Positions 21,229 to 26,479 of a stretch of DNA of 26,479 nt are shown here, one piece after another. Made by a program: the position numbers and the translations under genes. The notes beneath the pieces are model-generated. The model made no database searches. It saw only the letters and a program-made list of their open reading frames with translations, and was not told the origin of the DNA. The stretch is from Silene noctiflora. Lineage: Eukaryota > Streptophyta > Magnoliopsida > Caryophyllales > Caryophyllaceae. Each line of letters starts with the position of its first letter. The stretch's first letter is position 1. Location: the NCBI GenBank assembly GCA_009801015.1, contig VHZZ01000001.1:822693-849171 (forward strand). The letters are read 5' to 3'.

Positions 21229-24200
21229 ATGAATTTCCCAACATCATCCCAACAATCAATCCCAAATTCACCTTCAATTCTCCACAAATTCTTCAATTCC
21301 ATAACAACCCACCTCAATTCCCACCTCCCCAACTTCTCTTCCACCATTTCCACCCCACCATTTGCCACAATTCCCCAATTAACCCACCAAAATCCCTCAA
21401 TCAAAACCACTAGAAATGTCGGTCGCCGTGTCGCGATGTCGAATGAAGACATTGAAGGGAGACTTGCTGGTGTATTCGTTTATGCATTGAGTAATTCCAA
21501 TGAAGAATTTGTGGTGGTTTCTGGAATTAAGCCTAAAAAGTCTCTTGGGTTGTTTTGTTTTATGAAAGAAGATGCTGATTCTTTGCTTAATCAGATGAAA
21601 TTAGTCGACCCGAATATGCGTCGTGGATCTTCTGTTGTTCCTGTTGCTTTGAATAAGGTCTTGTTTCGTATTTTATCCGATTCAACTGATTCTTTACGTT
21701 TTTTCAAATTTTGGTTTCGGGTTTTTCCCATTTGTGCCCACGAAGTTTTCACTTTTCCCAACTGTACCCCTACGTATGGCATAATACTAATTGTGCCCTT
21801 GAACTTTATTAGTTATTCCTATCCGTGACCAAAGTAGCCAAAACCGTCACTTTTGGCCGTTAAGTGCCAACATGTCACAATGGAACAATCAAATTTCAAC
21901 ATTTTTACCAAAATCCTCCTTAAATTCAACTCAAATTGATACCCATCTTTGTAGTTTAGCTCTTATAACATATACTCACTTAAATAAACATTGACATTCA
22001 ATATATGTTTATAGAAATGCATAAACATGGTATTTATCCTGATTCTTTAGCATTAGCAGCTGTGATTAAGTCTGCGACGAAATTATGTCGTCGTTGAGTA
22101 GGGTAATTGTTGCATTGGTGTAATTAAGATGGATTTTTGCTCATACTTGTTTGCTAATGATCTTCTGCATATGTACTGTACTTGCTTGGCAATTAATAAT
22201 GCGCGAAGGGTGTTTGATGGAATGTCTGAGAGAAATTTTGTTGCGTTGGAACGCGTTAGTTAATGGGTATGTACATAATAGGCGGTTTTTGGAAGGTTTT
22301 GATGTGTTTAAGGAGATGATGAGGGTTGGGGTTGGGGTTGAGTTGAGTGAGGTGAGTATGGTTGTTGGGTGAAGGGACATGTTGACACTTAACGGTCAAA
22401 AGTGACGGTTTTGGCTACTTTAGTCACGGATGAGAATAACTAATAAAGTTCAAGGGCACAATTAGTATTATGCCATACGCAGGGGTGCAGTTGGGAAAAG
22501 TGAAAATTCCAGGGGCACAGATGAGAAAAACCCTTTGGTTTTTTAGAAAAAAGTAAAACGTAAAGAATCAGTTTAGTCGAAAAGTGTACATTTTAATAAT
22601 CCCAACTTGCAATATTCTCGTATTAATCGGAACTTGGTACATGGTAGTATCATGTACAATTATGCTATCAAACCCGTTCCCGTCTTAAACAATAATTTGT
22701 GTATCATTTATTCTATTTTTACGGGCTAGTAACATGCAAATTTGGAATAGTTGATACGGAGCTGGGCAGCTGCGGTTAATATAGGAATGTCGTAAGTTGT
22801 GATTAAAAATGGAAGACGGTTTTTTTCCTAGCTATTATTCTCGAATTAGTCCCTGGTCTTTTGGACAGAACGGAAGTGAATAACAAAAATAAACCGTTTT
22901 AGAGCAGAGGAAAGTGAAATTAAGTCCAAAAGAACAGGACGTTAGTCTGGCAATTTACTTTTGGATTTGTTTTACAGGTTTTCCAGCTCAAAGTGAATGG
23001 TGTTGCATTCAGATTAATACCAGAGGCATCTCAAATAAAAAATGCTCTAAAAGTGAGTTATGAATTTGTGATTGTTTTGTTTGTGTCGAGCTTTCGTAAA
23101 TGTTTAGCACATTGATATGATTTGTCCTACACTCCTACGGTGTACATTCTAAACATAGGGACCCTAATGTGATCTTGTGTTTTCGACATGGACCCTCTTG
23201 TTGTTGTTGTTGGTTGCATTAGTTTGATATCTATAAGCGACTGCTATTGTGACTATTGACTAGTTTACTCGAGTTGTTACTATATAAGCGACTGCACTAA
23301 GTCTTGTTGTTGTTGCTGGTTGCATAGTTTGATATCTATAAGCGACTGCTATTGTGACTATTGACTAGTTTACTCGAGTTGTTACTATATAAGCGACTGC
23401 ACTAAGTTATGAAAGTTTTTCTACTAAGTTGCGATTACGTTGGATAAGACTCTAGAGAAGTATTCTAGATATTACTGTATGACTTTTGGTAGTTATAGAA
23501 AGGATTAGGAATAGGTATTGAAAGAAACTTGTTTTCTACCATCCTTTTTTTGGTCTCGGCAAACTGTTTTCGCTTCTCCTTTCATTCTCTGTTTATCATA
23601 GGTTAAACAATCACAAAATTTAACTGAAAGACTCTGTTTGATGTCTCTCTAAACACAAAGTGCAGACTGCAGACTATGTGTTGAAAGAGAGTAGTTCGTG
23701 AAACAATGTCCTTTAGAAGGTAGTAATAAATAAATTGTCTATGAAAAAACAACAAAATTCACGTGCCTCCGGTCGGCAATGCCAGAAAGTTGACATTTTC
23801 GGCTGGAAAGTGGTTGTGCATGGGTAGTGAATTAGGTGATATACGTAAAAATGCTTAAAAGGCAGTGTTTTGCCAAAAACAATAAAATAAAATAACGAGG
23901 AGGTAATTCGCAAAGTGAGGTATTGAAATGGCAGTGTTGACGATTTGATCCTTAACTATATTTAAGTTTGAGATGATTTGATTTTTTATTTCGTGTAAGC
24001 AAGGATCTTGGAGTAAATGATCTTGCGTGTAAGTTGTAAATGCATGCTGATAAGCTTGTCTAGGCTATAATCAGATACTTGAGGTGAATTCATGGGCATA
24101 TATTATCTTGCATTCTCACCAAATTTTACTCGTGTTGGCAGGAGAAGGAAAAGGCTGGTACATCGGAAGAGGAAATCTTAGGAGTTCCAGTTTTCCAGGT

Positions 24201-25605
24201 TCTCTCTATTAGCTTCATGACAGTCTTTTTAACTATCTCTCTACCGGTATATGCTATCATGACAAGTAGTTGCTGAAAAAAATGGGGTTGTCAAAGTTGA
24301 TACTATGGTGGTTTACTTGGGAATCGATTTTACCAAAATTGATAATAGTGTTTCAAATTGATCTTCTGAGCACTTCAGCTATAGTGTAGTCTGACAATCA
24401 GTTTATGAATGCATTCTTACACTAATTTCAGTTGTTAAATGCCACAAATTACCTTCTTTAGTTTGGCCAACATTTCACTTATATGATAAAGATATCTTGA
24501 AACGGTTTTCTGAAAGAAGAGGCCTTACGAGATTCATTCTCGCTTATGCTGGTATATTGGTGGCCGTAGAACAGTTTGGACTCAGAGGCTTTTATCCCAT
24601 TAAAAATATTCCGATGTTGTTGAGGTGAAAATTTGTGTTTCCTTTTCCGGATTCAGTGAATTGTCAAGACTCAAGAGTAGTGAGAGATAAACGACCGTTA
24701 TTCTTTTACATCATCCAAGTGCGAAAAAAGACAGTAGAACTGACTCTCTTACACGATTAACTATTATCTATTGTTAGGTTGCGTATGTCTACCCTCCCAC
24801 CCCCACCATTGAAGCCCTTGAGGCACCGCAAAGATGTGGTTGTTGCTTTACTGTGTTTTCTTTGCTATACAAACTTGCTATTAGCACCTTACCGTCTTTG
24901 GTTGAACTTTGCCTTCTTACATACCATATTGAATTATGTGAGTAGGACATCTAAATTTTTATCTTTTTGGTTGTTTCAGTCTCGCAGTCTGACTTTGAAG
25001 GCCGACAATAGGACGTATCGCCCAGTTTTCTTCAGAAAGGTTAGGCATCTAAATATGCCCTTAAGAGAGGGGAAGATAGACAATTTGTTAAACCTTTTAC
25101 TGTCTGTACTTCTAAAACCAAACTACTGTTCCTGTAACTTTTCTGTCGCAGGAAGACCTGGAAAAATCGCTATTTAGAGCTTCAAAGAATAAACAGAAAT
25201 TGAATCCCGTCATTAGACAAGGGGACATTGAAGTATGTTTAATTACTTATAGCTCGTATTCTTGCGACCCGTGTTGATTTTCTTGTTTGTTACACCCTGC
25301 TAATTTTTCTTTACACTTTACATTCCCCTATTATCCGAAGGTGGCTGTTCTTGAAGACATAGTAAAAGGAATGAAGGTATCACAGTGTATCTAATTTTTC
25401 CGTTTTGCAATTATTTTTTCTTAAAAAAATCTCCTTTCCGATTAGTTTTAGTTGTTGAACAAGTATTCGGATGTGAAAATAAAGATGGATGCCTCATGCC
25501 TTGCAGGATGAATCGAGTACGAAATGGAACAATGTCGTATTCATTCCACCGGGATTCGATGTTCCAACAGATGTATCACCAAATAGAGCATCTGCAGTCC
25601 AGTAG
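21229..25605 (+). CDS. TIC22: TIC22, chloroplast envelope import component
   Basis: Seven exons: (21229)-21657, 22978-23052, 24142-24198, 24980-25039, 25152-25232, 25341-25376 and 25507-25605. All introns are GT-AG in phase 0. The protein is 278 residues from ATG 21229, close to the family's roughly 270; using ATG 21088 instead gives 325. TIC22 is a soluble or peripheral protein of the intermembrane space that helps preproteins pass from the TOC to the TIC complex. The N-terminal ~60 residues are Ser/Thr/Asn/Pro-rich and poor in acid, as in envelope-targeting presequences. The conserved body shows EGRLAGVFVYALSNSNEEFV, SLGLFCFMKEDAD, VFQLKVNGVAFRLIP, EILGVPVFQ, YRPVFFRKEDLEKSL, VAVLEDIVKGMK and WNNVVFIPPGFDV. 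Intron 1 (1,320 bp) contains a large inverted-repeat element starting about 25 bp after the donor. Identification is from remembered TIC22 sequences and is strong; which paralogue type it is was not settled. Confidence 0.95.
21683..22574. mobile_element. Long terminal-inverted-repeat element with PPR gene fragment, in TIC22 intron 1
   Basis: The left arm (about 21685-21885) and the right arm (about 22372-22572) are reverse complements at roughly 85-90% by eye. Shared segments include ACTGATTCTTTACGTTTT, TTTTCACTTTTCCCAACTG, CGTATGGCATAATACTAATT, GTGCCCTTGAACTTTATTAG and AGTAGCCAAAACCGTCACTT. The arms of about 200 bp enclose about 490 bp that contains a piece of a PPR gene. No transposase is present. 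Long arms plus a captured gene piece suggest a Pack-MULE-like or foldback element. I could not find a convincing target site duplication, so the exact ends and superfamily remain open. Confidence 0.85.
22008..22372 (+). pseudogene. Degraded pentatricopeptide repeat (PPR) gene fragment
   Basis: Three frames must be read in turn. From 22008 one reads EMHKHGIYPDSLALAAVIKS up to a TGA at 22095. From about 22105, one frame over, CCIGVIKMDF leads to NDLLHMYCTCLAINNARRVF and DGMSERNFVA. After an extra T in GCGTTGGAAC (about 22245) the frame moves to WNALVNGYVHNRRFLEGFDV and FKEMMRVG. The patterns ARRVFDGM and WNALVNGY are hallmarks of plant-type PPR motifs in organelle RNA-processing proteins. With two frameshifts and a stop it is non-functional. 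It lies wholly between the arms of the inverted-repeat element, so it was probably captured by it. Confidence 0.85.
23197..23407 (+). repeat. About 105-bp tandem duplication in TIC22 intron 2
   Basis: Copy 1 is 23197-23302 and copy 2 is 23303-23407. Both begin CTTGTTGTTGTTG and contain GATATCTATAAGCGACTGCT and GTTACTATATAAGCGACTGC. They are almost identical, differing by two small indels or substitutions near the TTG run, so the duplication is recent. Inside each copy the word TATAAGCGACTGC occurs twice. Confidence 0.9.
24774..24846 (+). mobile_element. SINE-like remnant in TIC22 intron 3
   Basis: TTAGGTTGCGTATGTCTACC followed by a C-rich stretch, CCCTTGAGGCACCGC and then GGTTGTTG resembles the 3' half of TS/Au-type plant SINEs, which end in TTG repeats. 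The motif order matches the copy in PRD1 intron 3 (4607-4722). Only the 3' portion is recognisable. Confidence 0.45.
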
Positions 25606-25815
25606 TCGTCGAGGTCTTAGGCTCTTAGCATGCTCTACTGTCTCATTCAGGTATTACTAAGTTACAATTCCCACGAAACGAGCTCTTAAAGCTGTCGAAT
25701 TTGCAATGTATGTTTTTGAAATATTCCCGGGGGACGAAATGCAGCTGTAAGTTTGTGCTTTTGAGTTGTAAAAATACTGTAGGAATATAAAACAAAGAAG
25801 AATAAATTTGAAAAC
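25606..25815 (+). terminator. TIC22 3' untranslated region with AATAAA signal
   Basis: An AATAAA hexamer occurs at 25801, about 195 bp after the stop codon, preceded by the T-rich and TGTA-containing stretch at 25705-25765 expected upstream of plant poly(A) sites. The cleavage site itself cannot be read from the sequence. Confidence 0.5.
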
Positions 25816-25912
25816 AGGAAAGAAAAAGGGAAAGGCGTCGACATGAGCAAAGAATAGCGAGAGACAGCATTGGAATTACTGGAATAATAATGATGTAAAC
25901 AAACAACAACAC

Positions 25913-26056
25913 TGGTTTTCCGTGATTATATGGGTCCTTCATTTTTTGTATTCTATCAAGCAATCCCTTTAACGGTTTCTCCACCGCTTGCAGATCACAG
26001 GTATTAACTGGGCTCATTGGATTGGTAAGAGTACTGGTATTCCATTCCGAGTCGAC
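25913..26056 (-). other. Weak minus-strand exon candidate
   Basis: On the minus strand a 48-codon open stretch after AG at 26057-26058 reads DSEWNTSTLTNPMSPVN, then CDLQAVEKPLKGLLDRIQKM, then KDPYNHGKP, and meets a GTGTTG donor-like sequence at 25912. The peptide looks protein-like and is amphipathic in its middle. A pyrimidine-rich acceptor (ATATTCCTACAG) further along (about 25780) could lead to a terminal exon that would overlap the TIC22 3' region. No family recognised. It could be the 3' part of a gene beyond the right edge, a captured fragment, or chance. Confidence 0.25.
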
Positions 26057-26106
26057 TTAAATTCTAGTAGAGTGAACGAGGGGAAATACTCGAGAAGTAC
26101 TGTCTC

Positions 26107-26194
26107 ACTCCCTCCGTTCTGAATTGTTTACCTTTCTTCAAATTATTCTCGCATATTTTGGAATACGTAAACAATTCAATGGAATAAAAGAAGT
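26107..26194. mobile_element. Stowaway-like MITE
   Basis: CTCCCTCCGTTCTGAATTG is the classic plant Stowaway terminus. The inner segment GAATTGTTTACC pairs in inverted orientation with GTAAACAATTC near 26167-26177. The right terminus is decayed (no GGAGTA), so the element is probably old or truncated. Confidence 0.55.
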
Positions 26195-26479
26195 ATTTTC
26201 GGAAAATGCACGTTGTGCCCTTGAACTTTGAAGTTTTGCTCGAAATACCCAATTTTTTTTATCCGAAACACTTTCCGAGAACTACAACTTGAAAAAAAAA
26301 TTGTTGAGTTTGGAATCCGTGATCAAGAGTTATGGTCACTCAAAGTTTGTTCATTCAAAAAAAATTTGACATACAAAAACTAATTTTCAATTGAGCATAA
26401 ATTATAGACCATAAATCGGAATTGATTAATTTTTTTTTCCAAATTGATTAACTTTTCGAGATCTATAAGTTGATAAAAC
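26195..26479. other. Right-edge sequence, probable dispersed repeat
   Basis: No gene seen. TTGTGCCCTTGAACTTTGAAG near 26213 resembles a segment of the arms of the element in TIC22 intron 1 (ATTGTGCCCTTGAACTTTAT), suggesting another transposon end. The rest is AT-rich. Confidence 0.35.

Noticed and set aside
21219..21452. Minus-strand 77-codon open frame within TIC22 exon 1
   Set aside because: It is antisense to the recognised TIC22 coding sequence, with low-complexity Trp/Gly/Glu composition.
1..26479. CRISPR arrays, bacterial-type operons, defence or toxin-antitoxin systems, tRNA or rRNA genes
   Set aside because: The window is intron-rich plant nuclear DNA; the tandem repeats are minisatellites without spacer structure, and no RNA gene secondary structure was recognised.

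Overview
This window is nuclear DNA from a flowering plant. The genes have many introns with GT-AG borders (one GC-AG), the intergenic DNA is AT-rich, and the introns are full of small transposon remnants. One encoded protein is a meiotic recombination factor and another is a chloroplast import component. Short palindromes of the GAGACGGTCTCA type recur in introns; I associate these with Caryophyllales genomes (beet, spinach, Silene), but that placement is from memory and tentative.

Layout. (1) 1-2368: upstream DNA without a convincing gene, with inverted repeats, poly-T tracts and a microsatellite. (2) 2369-9589, + strand: a complete nine-exon PRD1 gene (1,292 codons before the stop), needed in plants for meiotic double-strand break formation. 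Exon phases agree at all eight junctions. Intron 5 uses a GC-AG border, and the introns carry a ~110-bp triplication, several MITEs and a SINE-like remnant. (3) 9590-10701: the space between two tail-to-tail genes, with an orphan coding-like fragment at 10056-10316 on the minus strand. (4) 10702-16902, - strand: a five-exon gene for a 761-residue protein with one N-terminal C2H2 zinc finger, a long acidic Ser-rich middle and a conserved-looking basic C-terminus. (5) 16903-21228: 4.3 kb between head-to-head genes, holding a six-copy ~104-bp minisatellite inside a ~1-kb duplicated structure, a 712-bp element with all the hallmarks of a Helitron, and degenerate GACCC-type repeats. (6) 21229-25605, + strand: a complete seven-exon TIC22 gene. 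Its first intron holds a ~0.9-kb element with ~200-bp terminal inverted repeats that carries a degraded piece of a pentatricopeptide repeat (PPR) gene. (7) 25606-26479: TIC22 3' end, a weak minus-strand exon candidate, a Stowaway-like MITE and repeat DNA.

The three genes do not form a pathway: PRD1 acts in the meiotic nucleus, TIC22 in the chloroplast envelope intermembrane space, and the zinc-finger protein has no function I can name. I see no cluster, defence system or other organised multigene system. The most unusual items are the PPR-carrying inverted-repeat element in TIC22, the Helitron, the minisatellite/duplication complex, the GC-AG intron of PRD1 and the orphan fragment at 10056-10316. 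Gene models were assembled by eye from reading frame, splice sites and remembered family sequences; no alignment was run.
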